A DNA stretch of 40,325 bases from Phycisphaerales bacterium (GTDB lineage Bacteria; Planctomycetota; Phycisphaerae; SM23-33; FEN-1343), in the NCBI GenBank assembly GCA_003171335.1, contig PMYD01000047.1, positions 1 through 40,325 on the forward strand, read 5' to 3'. The notes below the pieces were generated by a model that was not told the origin of the DNA, did not search any database, and saw only the letters and a program-made list of their open reading frames with translations. Position 1 is the first letter of the stretch, and every line of letters begins with the position of its first letter. The position numbers and the translations under genes were made by a program. This document shows, piece by piece, positions 10,011-16,518 of this stretch.

Positions 10011-10057
10011 GCCCGGCGCTGGTCAAAACGTTGCCGCGGGCCTCAGGCCCGCTTGCT

Positions 10058-10148
10058 GGAGAGGTGGCCGAGTGGCTGAAGGCGACGGTTTGCTAAACCG
10101 TTGTACGGGGTCAAACCTGTACCCCGGGTTCGAATCCCGGCCTCTCCG
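10058..10148 (+). tRNA. tRNA-Ser(GCT)
   Basis: A 91-nt class II tRNA. The acceptor stem GGAGAGG (10058-10064) pairs with CCTCTCC (10141-10147), with discriminator G. The anticodon stem ACGGT/ACCGT encloses the loop TTGCTAA, so the anticodon is GCT (10092-10094), reading AGC and AGU serine codons. A long variable arm (GTACGGGGTC...GTACCCC region) and the T loop GGTTCGAATCC are present. CCA is not encoded. The gene stands alone with its own promoter and terminator. Confidence 0.97.
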
Positions 10149-10163
10149 GTTTCGTTAGAAATT

Positions 10164-10194
10164 GCCCGCGTTTCTTCGGAAACTCGGGCTTTTT
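10164..10194 (+). terminator. Intrinsic terminator of tRNA-Ser
   Basis: GCCCGCGTTTC, a TTCG tetraloop and GAAACTCGGGC (one mismatch), then TTTTT. It begins 16 nt after the tRNA end. Confidence 0.95.
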
Positions 10195-10366
10195 CGTTTC
10201 CATCGGCCGCTGAGTTAACTGCTCCATCCCGTGCGCCGTCCGGCACCCGAAACGCGCGGAAATGAGCCCTCTTGTGCATCGGCCACGCGCTGCTTAACCG
10301 GCGGGCGTGGCGCCCTTCACTTTCAAGGCAGGCCGATTGCGTGGACAGAGAACCAGGACCAGGCAG

Positions 10367-11449
10367 TTATGAAACTGCTCCCAGTGACAGTTCCTGCCAC
10401 CCGGCCTCGTCGAAGAACCCGTGTGCGCGTTTGATCTTGCAGAAAACGTTATCGGCCTGGCCAAAGGCCGAGAGGGGCAGTTCCAGATGGATGTCCTGAT
10501 GGCTTCTGCGGCATCGCGCTTGCCCGCCGCTTGCACCCGCAAGAACATCCCACAGGTCGAGCGGCGCAAAGCGGCGGCCGATCCACAGCGGCAGCCGTCC
10601 CTGGAGCGATCGCTGCACCCTGCCCGCTCGCACGGCCAACAGAAGGATCGTGATCGGGCCAAACGCGCCCAGGTGCCAGCGGGGCCGCAGGTCCAGGTGA
10701 AGATGCCCATCGACGACAGCCGCCCGGCGGATGGGAAGGGGTATTGCGCTGGAGATGGCGGGCCAAGCCAGAGGCAGATAGGTTTCCTGGGCGCCGGCAT
10801 GCTTCAAAAACCGCCCCGGCAGAAAGGCCAGTTGAGTGGCGTGCGATAAGATGGCCCGGCGTTTGGTCGCCTGCTGTTGCGGCGAGAGAGACAGGCTCAT
10901 CGCGCCATCGGCGGCGGGAAACGGGTCTCGACAGTGGACCACGTATGCCACACCGTCGGGGCGCAAGTCGGGCGAACGTATCTGCCCCAGAGCCAGGCTC
11001 ATCAGCACGCCCAGGGCATTATGATCGGGGTGGAGGTCGAGCATCGAGGGGGCCGCCAGCAGCGACGGCCGCCAGCGCTCGATCTGGTCGACCAGGCGCG
11101 GCAGGATTTCGCCTCCGCCTGCCAGCAGGCCCGGTGTCAGGCTCTGGTCGGGAAAGCCCCAGAACTCGGCACAGGAGGGCAAAAGCCCCAATGCCGCCAG
11201 GGCGCGCAAGGCTTCTTCCTGGCGCAGCCGCCCCCACCGCTGGCGGTCCGGGGCTTTGATCCGCCATCGCTTTTCGCGAAGGCGCTGCGCCCACGGGTTG
11301 TTCTCGCCATGGGTCAGGAACACGATGCGCGCTGCCGCACCCTGCGCGACCGCCTGCTGCAGCAGGCCGCCCGTCGCCAGGGATTCATCATCCGGGTGCG
11401 GCGCCAGGACCAACAACCGAGATCGCGTATCCAGGACCAGAGACTTCAT
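10367..11449 (-). CDS. PIG-L family N-acetyl-sugar deacetylase
   Basis: A 360-residue protein of the PIG-L/LmbE family, zinc-dependent enzymes that remove N-acetyl groups from GlcNAc-type sugars. The zinc motif HPDDE is at residues 18-22 and the third-ligand motif HPDHN near residue 155 (LDLHPDHNALG). The catalytic domain fills residues 10-225; a further 130 residues (LHLDLRPRWHLGAFG...) are not part of the core and may bind substrate. The ATG at 11449 follows the stop of the glycosyltransferase gene by 8 bp, so the two are translationally coupled. As third gene of a GT2-GT39-PIG-L operon it probably trims a glycan or glycolipid made by the two transferases. Confidence 0.9.
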   Translation of the reverse strand: MKSLVLDTRSRLLVLAPHPDDESLATGGLLQQAVAQGAAARIVFLTHGENNPWAQRLREKRWRIKAPDRQRWGRLRQEEALRALAALGLLPSCAEFWGFPDQSLTPGLLAGGGEILPRLVDQIERWRPSLLAAPSMLDLHPDHNALGVLMSLALGQIRSPDLRPDGVAYVVHCRDPFPAADGAMSLSLSPQQQATKRRAILSHATQLAFLPGRFLKHAGAQETYLPLAWPAISSAIPLPIRRAAVVDGHLHLDLRPRWHLGAFGPITILLLAVRAGRVQRSLQGRLPLWIGRRFAPLDLWDVLAGASGGQARCRRSHQDIHLELPLSAFGQADNVFCKIKRAHGFFDEAGWQELSLGAVS

Positions 11450-11457
11450 TTCGCTCG

Positions 11458-13185
11458 CTACTTGGAAGTCCATTGGGGCGAAAAACCGCGTTCCACCGCC
11501 TGAGCCCAGGCTAGCGCCAACCGACCCTCGCTCGCCGCCGGCCGGTACTCGTGCGGGCCGCACGATAGCTGAACCGGGCCATCGTAGCGATGGCCGTCCA
11601 GGAAACCCCCGGCCGGGCCCTCAGGCGTGATGATCGCGTACCGCGCCGGTAAACGAACGTCAAAGGAAATCACGCCGTCGGTCGAAGAGGGTTCAGCAGT
11701 AGTAGTCGTGGCCGTACTCGCCGCCTCCGTTGATTGCGGGCCGCTGAGAAACTTGCCGGCCACACACAGGCTGCCAACGCAGAGGTAGTTCTCCTGCATG
11801 AACCTCGTGGCCCCCGGCGGAAACAGCGGGTTGGCCCGGCTGCGCGCGCTGGCCACGCACGTCTGGTGTTCGATCAGTTGTTGGGCAATGTCATCGACGA
11901 GCAGCCCCTGTTTGAAATGTGCGGCGGTAATGGTCTCCATGACCGGCCAGCAGCCGCGCCGGCGGAAGATCAGCTCGCCCTTCGAATCCATCACCGTCTG
12001 GTTGGGGTCGGTCAGCCGCAGGACGTCCCGCCAGGCGGACAACTGCTTGGCCACGTTGTCGGCCCCCCAGATCGCCGAAATGACCAGCAGGATCACCTCG
12101 ATCGCCGCCGCGCTGGCCGCCAGTTGCCACCGCCGCCCCGGCGGCACGGGCGCTAGCCCCTGGAGCAGCAGGTTCGCCAGAACCACCGCCAGGACCGGGA
12201 AGATGGGCAGAAAGTCCTGAGCGGTCTGAACCGGCCAGAGCCACAGCGCCGCCAGCAGAGTTCCGCCGAGAAGAACCAGGAAGACCCGCCGATAGGCCCC
12301 CTGCCCGGGTGAGCGTCTCCATTCACTTGGCGCGGCCAAAGCGGTGATCAGCAGCATCCCCAGGGCCGTGGCGAGCCGCCACAGGGGCATGCCCCGCCCG
12401 AGATTCATGTTGTGCGCAATGGCACAGTTATAGAATCCCTGGAGCATCCCCTGCCGCCAGATCACCGCCACCATGGCCCCCATGGCCACGACCAGGCCCG
12501 CCGCCAGGCTGCCGCCATTCACCAGGAACCATCGGCCCCGAACGGCGCCCCGCCGCCAGGCCAGCACGGCCACCGGGGCGGCGGCCCCGACCAAAGCCGC
12601 CAGGAGATACGACGTCTTGAGCGACACGGCCAGCGTAGCCCCCAGGCACAGTCCCGCCAGAAACGATCGCCGCGCGTTGGGCGTGTCGTGCAGCAGCACC
12701 GCCAGGGCCGCCAGCCAGAAGGTCGTCCACAACACGTCGGACCGGAACTGGCAACTGACCTCCAGGAACACCGGGAAGAGCCCCGCGATCGCCGCCGACC
12801 ACAGGCCCACGCGCTGTGAGACAAGCCGCCTGCCGATCCAGTACACGCAGGCCAGCGTGGCCAGCATCAAAGCGATCATCGGCAGCCGCATCAGGATCAA
12901 CAGGTCCGCCCGATCGCCCAGGACCCGGACCGCCGGCGAAAAGAGCATGTGAAACAACGGGGCGTGATTGTCGAAGAAGTCACGGTATTGAACCAGCCCC
13001 TGGGCCCTCGACCACACCACGTGAAGATGCTGAGGCTCGTCCGAATCCACGCGCCCGCGGAACGCGAAGAACAGCGCCAGGCAGAAGAACGCCGCCGCAA
13101 ACGCCCACTGGCATCCGCGCTCGCCTCGGGGGCAAACCGGTCTGGAGGAAATCGAAGCTGATGCTGGTTCGCTGGTGATGAGCAC
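11458..13185 (-). CDS. GT39/ArnT-like membrane glycosyltransferase
   Basis: A 575-residue polytopic protein of the GT-C fold. The first loop carries the diagnostic acidic pair in RGRVDSDEPQHLHVVW (residues about 43-58), followed by HAPLFHMLF, as in PMT_2/ArnT proteins that use polyprenyl-phosphate sugars. About ten membrane segments follow, then a 160-residue extracytoplasmic C-terminal region with a Thr/Ser-rich stretch. The start is a GTG at 13185 with AGGAG seven bases upstream; the stop of the upstream GT2 gene overlaps this site, so translation is coupled. The GT2 gene next door can make the lipid-linked sugar donor. Acceptor unknown. Confidence 0.85.
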   Translation of the reverse strand: MLITSEPASASISSRPVCPRGERGCQWAFAAAFFCLALFFAFRGRVDSDEPQHLHVVWSRAQGLVQYRDFFDNHAPLFHMLFSPAVRVLGDRADLLILMRLPMIALMLATLACVYWIGRRLVSQRVGLWSAAIAGLFPVFLEVSCQFRSDVLWTTFWLAALAVLLHDTPNARRSFLAGLCLGATLAVSLKTSYLLAALVGAAAPVAVLAWRRGAVRGRWFLVNGGSLAAGLVVAMGAMVAVIWRQGMLQGFYNCAIAHNMNLGRGMPLWRLATALGMLLITALAAPSEWRRSPGQGAYRRVFLVLLGGTLLAALWLWPVQTAQDFLPIFPVLAVVLANLLLQGLAPVPPGRRWQLAASAAAIEVILLVISAIWGADNVAKQLSAWRDVLRLTDPNQTVMDSKGELIFRRRGCWPVMETITAAHFKQGLLVDDIAQQLIEHQTCVASARSRANPLFPPGATRFMQENYLCVGSLCVAGKFLSGPQSTEAASTATTTTAEPSSTDGVISFDVRLPARYAIITPEGPAGGFLDGHRYDGPVQLSCGPHEYRPAASEGRLALAWAQAVERGFSPQWTSK

Positions 13186-13189
13186 GCGA

Positions 13190-14620
13190 TCACTCCTCTC
13201 GCCGCGGCCCAACATGAACGGACGAATTGGACAGCTTCCCATCTTGCATGGCAAATAGCTCGTGCGGCGGCGACGGCTTTGCGGCCACCCAACGCAGCAC
13301 CAGCAGCGAGCCGGCAAAACACAAAACGCCGAACACGACGCCCAGCAGGATGCCGCCCACCACCCATTCCAGGAACATGCGGCCGACCACCGCGGCGGTG
13401 CCATGCCGGGCGATATCCAGGTCGGCCAACGTCATGATGCCGCCCGTCATGAACAGATGCCCCACCCACACGGCGGCCCCAACCAGCGCCGGCCCGATCG
13501 GCGGTGTGGAAAAATGTGTGCCCAGGACGACCGCCAGCGGATTGAGGTGCAGCCGGCGCGCCAGGTACAGGCCCAGCAACGTCTGAAAACCATACGCCGG
13601 CAGATTGGCCACGAAAACGCCCATCGCCAGCCCCGCCGCCAGAACGCTCCGGTTCTCCGGATGCTCTTTGAGTTGGAGCCAGAATTCGCGAATGCTTATA
13701 CGACGAGCCACATCGCGCCAGCGTTGTCTGCCGCCGGCCGTGGTGGTCCCCGGGTTTTCGGCCGTGCGCTTCGGGAACCACGGCCAGAGGGTTCTGGCAA
13801 TCAGCCGAGCGTGAAGCCCAAGGTGCCGCAGCGTGTCGCGGACGATCTTGAAATGAGTCACCCGTTTCTCGCCCGCGAAATACCGGCAGGTGACCGGCGT
13901 TTCGCACAGTGGATAGCCGGCCCACGCAGCGCGCGTGATGATCTCCGTCTCATACCCGAACCGGCCCGATCGGCAGCGCACCGCCGCCGCCAGGTCCAGG
14001 GGGTACACGCGGAAGCCGCACTGGCTGTCGGTCACGCGCTGGCCGCACTCCAGCCAGATGGCCAGGTTCGAGAGCCGCCGGCCCAGCCGGCTCTTGCCGG
14101 GATAGTCCGCCTTCTGATCATCGCGCCAGCCCAGGATCAACGACCCGGGACTTTGGCGGGCCAGGTTCAGCAGGCCGGGAATCTCCTCGGGATCGAGTTG
14201 CCCATCCGTGTCCACGGTGACGGCGTGGGTATAGCCCAGCGCCTGGGACTGGGCGAAACCCGTGCGCAAGGCCGCGGCCTTTCCGCGGTTCCTGGCCTGG
14301 GTCAGGATGTGAACGCGCCCGCGGTGCGTGCTGCTCCACTGCTCCAACAGTGCCGGCGTTTGATCCGTCGAACCGTCGTTGACAACCAGCATCGGCAAAC
14401 CCAGGGCCCAAACCCGGTCCAGCACGTTGCAGAGGGTTTGGGCATTGTTATATGTCGGCAGCACGACGACGGGAACGAACGGCCGGTCCGCGCAACGAAC
14501 ATCGTCCTGGATATTTAGAGTCACAGGGCTGCTCGCTAAATCCGGGCTCGACAAGATCTTAGGCACCCGCACGGGCTTGCGGTCCTGGTCATCTTCCAGC
14601 GCGATTGGAAGACCTGGCAA
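13190..14620 (-). CDS. GT2 (dolichol-phosphate mannosyltransferase-like) fused to DUF2062
   Basis: A 476-residue fusion. Residues about 48-270 are a GT2 glycosyltransferase with VVVLPTYNNAQTL, VVNDGSTDQT and the metal-binding VDTDGQLDPEEI. Residues about 300-450 are a DUF2062 region with three or four membrane helices (SVLAAGLAMGVFVANLP, GFQTLLGLYLARRLHLNP). GT2-DUF2062 proteins load sugars on polyprenyl phosphate at the inner membrane. The longest frame begins with TTG at 14620, 29 nt after a predicted transcription start; GTG codons at residues 17, 19 and 33 are alternatives, so the start is uncertain. First gene of the glycan operon. Confidence 0.9.
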   Translation of the reverse strand: MPGLPIALEDDQDRKPVRVPKILSSPDLASSPVTLNIQDDVRCADRPFVPVVVLPTYNNAQTLCNVLDRVWALGLPMLVVNDGSTDQTPALLEQWSSTHRGRVHILTQARNRGKAAALRTGFAQSQALGYTHAVTVDTDGQLDPEEIPGLLNLARQSPGSLILGWRDDQKADYPGKSRLGRRLSNLAIWLECGQRVTDSQCGFRVYPLDLAAAVRCRSGRFGYETEIITRAAWAGYPLCETPVTCRYFAGEKRVTHFKIVRDTLRHLGLHARLIARTLWPWFPKRTAENPGTTTAGGRQRWRDVARRISIREFWLQLKEHPENRSVLAAGLAMGVFVANLPAYGFQTLLGLYLARRLHLNPLAVVLGTHFSTPPIGPALVGAAVWVGHLFMTGGIMTLADLDIARHGTAAVVGRMFLEWVVGGILLGVVFGVLCFAGSLLVLRWVAAKPSPPHELFAMQDGKLSNSSVHVGPRREE

Positions 14621-14655
14621 GACCCGCTGGCAAGCAAAGACGCCAGCGCCAGCAA

Positions 14656-14685
14656 AATATAGTGCGTTGGGCGCGGACCTCCAAA
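14656..14685 (-). promoter_or_regulatory. Possible promoter of the glycan operon
   Basis: On the minus strand, TATATT (14661-14656) with a weak TTTGGA about 18 bp upstream. The match at -35 is only partial. The position, about 30 bp before the GT2 start, is suitable. Confidence 0.4.
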
Positions 14686-14844
14686 CCTATTGACCGTAGA
14701 TGACCAAAATGTAATGAACGCGGTAATGCCGATTGCTCCTCAAAGCGAGGATCGCAAGACAAGGACCGAAGTTCGACAAACAGGGACTTGTTATAGCAGC
14801 CGTTCCCGCCCTGACAAAGCAACGACGGCGAGGACCACAGCGGC

Positions 14845-14850
14845 TATAAT
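14845..14850 (+). promoter_or_regulatory. TATAAT box directly before lipA
   Basis: A perfect TATAAT ends 9 bp before the lipA ATG, so the transcript would have a leader of only about 0-4 nt. No good -35 element is visible at the expected place (14822-14827). Confidence 0.45.
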
Positions 14851-14859
14851 CCCAGAGCC

Positions 14860-15792
14860 ATGAGTCGCAAGCAGTCTGCGGAAGAAGAACGTTCTGGCGC
14901 GCCGGCCCAGCCGCCCGGCCCGGCCGGCCGTAAGCCGCCGTGGCTGAAGGTGCGCATGGGCGGCGGCGAGGCGTTCGCGCGCGTGCAGCGGATCGTGTCG
15001 CAAGGCCGGCTGCACACGGTCTGCCAGGCGGCCTCCTGCCCCAATCGCGGGGAGTGCTGGGAGGCGGGCACGGCCACGCTGATGATCCTGGGCGGCGTGT
15101 GCACGCGCGACTGCCGCTTCTGCGATGTGCCGACCGGAACGCCCGCGCCCGTCGATGCGGATGAGCCCTCCCGCGTGGCGGCGGCCGTGGCGGCCATGGG
15201 GCTGCGGCATGTGGTGCTCACGTGCGTCAGCCGCGATGACCTGGCCGATGGCGGCGGCGCCGCCTGGGCCCAGACGGTGCGGGCCGTGCGGGCGGCGTGC
15301 CCCGCCACCACCATCGAGGTGCTGCCTGGCGATTTTGCCGGCCGCTACGACTCCTGCCGGCCGCTGCTGGAGGTGCGGCCGGATATCTTCGGCCACAATA
15401 TCGAGGTGGTCCCCCGTCTCTACCCCACCTGCCGGCCGCAGGCCAGTTATGCCCGCAGCCTGGAGGTTCTTGGCTGGGCGGCCGCCGCCGGGCTGACGAC
15501 CAAGAGCGCGCTGATGCTGGGCTTGGGCGAAACGCGCGCGGAGGTCGAATCGGTGCTGAAGGACCTGCGTGCGGCCGGCGTGAGTATCGTGGCGATGGGG
15601 CAATACTTACAGCCCAGCCGCTCGCACCTGCCGGTGATACGGTACGTGCCGCCGGCGGAATTCGACGAACTGGCCGCCGCAGCGCGGCAGTTGGGTTTCG
15701 CCGCCGTGGCCGCCGGCCCGCTGGTGCGGTCGAGCTACCATGCCGAGCAGGTCAAGGCGCAGGCCCAAAGCGGACCGCCGCGTAACGGGTAA
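14860..15792 (+). CDS. lipA: Lipoyl synthase
   Basis: A 310-residue radical-SAM enzyme that inserts two sulfurs into protein-bound octanoyl groups to make lipoyl cofactors for pyruvate and 2-oxoglutarate dehydrogenases and the glycine cleavage system. The auxiliary 4Fe-4S ligands Cys55, Cys60 and Cys66 (CQAASCPNRGEC), the SAM-cluster ligands Cys81, Cys85 and Cys88 (CTRDCRFC) and the C-terminal RSSYHAE (290-296), whose serine binds the auxiliary cluster, are all present. Length matches the family (E. coli 321). It stands alone; no lipB or lipoate ligase is adjacent. The ATG follows a TATAAT box by 9 bp and lacks a Shine-Dalgarno sequence. Confidence 0.97.
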   Translation: MSRKQSAEEERSGAPAQPPGPAGRKPPWLKVRMGGGEAFARVQRIVSQGRLHTVCQAASCPNRGECWEAGTATLMILGGVCTRDCRFCDVPTGTPAPVDADEPSRVAAAVAAMGLRHVVLTCVSRDDLADGGGAAWAQTVRAVRAACPATTIEVLPGDFAGRYDSCRPLLEVRPDIFGHNIEVVPRLYPTCRPQASYARSLEVLGWAAAAGLTTKSALMLGLGETRAEVESVLKDLRAAGVSIVAMGQYLQPSRSHLPVIRYVPPAEFDELAAAARQLGFAAVAAGPLVRSSYHAEQVKAQAQSGPPRNG

Positions 15793-16026
15793 TGGACAAG
15801 GGAAACTTCCGCTTCTGCTAAGGCATGGTCAGTCAATCGCTCCGTACGTAAAGGAGCTTGTGAAGCTGCACAATATGCACGGTTAACACAGTTTGCTTAA
15901 ACCGGCGCGTATTGCAAATGTTTTAATTGCAACGGTTTATTCGACCTGAGCAACGGGCCTTAAGCATTATGCACTATTGCATAAGATGCTTATTGCCCAT
16001 TTTAACAGTTGCATAAGCTCTTGTCG

Positions 16027-16245
16027 AAAAAGCATTAACCGTGCAGCCACGAATAGTAGCCCCGTGGCCCGCATTGGATCTGCTTAAGGAAAGGCTTGGC
16101 CCGTGTTGCCCCTGCAATCGAGGGCATTGTCTGAAATCTCTCTTCAATTGTCAAGAACTGCCAACGCAGTGTGGCTAGCCCGCACTGGCACAGCGATGCA
16201 TCTGAAATGATCCGCTGCACCCAGCTACTATGCTGTATGCCGTGG
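16027..16245 (-). ncRNA. Candidate structured small RNA of about 220 nt
   Basis: A strong promoter (TTGACA, 16 bp, TATGAT; 16279-16252) points leftward to a start near 16245. The first five bases CCACG (16245-16241) pair with CGTGG (16051-16047), and ATAGTAGC (16231-16224) pairs with GCTACTAT (16060-16053). These two helices are nested and close a domain of about 200 nt. Inside are further hairpins, for example around 16167-16187 (CAGTG/CACTG with GGC TA GCC). The 3' end has CGTG GCTG CACG and then a T5 run at 16031-16027. Size and long closing helix recall 6S RNA, but I cannot assign a family. A 73-codon frame on the same strand is the alternative; its ATG lies inside the -10 box, which argues against it. 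Confidence 0.3.
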
Positions 16246-16251
16246 ATTGTA

Positions 16252-16279
16252 ATCATATCCTATTTTGCGACCATGTCAA
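16252..16279 (-). promoter_or_regulatory. Near-consensus sigma70 promoter in the gene-poor segment
   Basis: On the minus strand, TTGACA (16279-16274), a 16-bp spacer and TATGAT (16257-16252). It is the best promoter match in the window, yet no gene is evident downstream except the RNA candidate. Confidence 0.65.
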
Positions 16280-16358
16280 GCAATTTCCGAAATAATCCCG
16301 AAAGAAGATCCGCAGGGAAATGTGTATAGGTTAACCGGACAGCGGGGGCGAATTGCTC

Positions 16359-16493
16359 AACCCCTCCCCCTCATATGGGGGAGGGTGGCCCGAAGGGCCG
16401 GGTGAGGGTTCCGGCGCAAATGGGTGACATGCCCATTTCGCGACACCCTCACCGGGCCTGGCGGCCCACCTCTCCCGTCAAGGGAGAGGGGTT
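16359..16493. repeat. 135-bp compound palindrome, CCCTCTCCC type
   Basis: The outer arms AACCCCTCCCCCT... and ...AGGGAGAGGGGTT, the middle arms GGCCCGAAGGGCCGGGTGAGGGT and ACCCTCACCGGGCCTGGCGGCC, and the inner ATGGG/CCCAT form one imperfect palindrome with sub-hairpins in each arm. It lies 25 bp after the stop of the propeller gene (minus strand), so it would fold at the end of that mRNA. Elements of this look are dispersed in many GC-rich bacterial genomes. Confidence 0.8.
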
Positions 16494-16518
16494 ACTGCCG
16501 GACCCGGCGCGACTCCCC

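Larger units (their letters stand above)
15793..16358. other. AT-richer, gene-poor segment with nested inverted repeats
   Basis: This stretch is clearly poorer in GC than both flanks. It holds TGCACGGTTAA (15877-15887) and its inverse TTAACCGTGCA (16035-16045), AAACCG...CGGTTT with ATTGCA/TTGCAA inside (15899-15938), and several GCATAAG/CTTAT motifs (15960-16018). The right half holds the RNA candidate described separately. No convincing protein gene: a 73-codon frame (16256-16035, minus) has no recognisable product. Origin, attachment-site remnant or ncRNA locus are all possible. Confidence 0.4.

Noticed and set aside
16035..16256. A 73-codon minus-strand gene
   Set aside because: The ATG lies inside the -10 box of the promoter, the product has no known motif, and the segment folds as RNA; left open as an alternative to the ncRNA.
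15793..16358. Chromosomal replication origin
   Set aside because: Only near-matches to DnaA boxes, no dnaA, gidA or other origin-linked gene nearby; kept as a low-score finding only.
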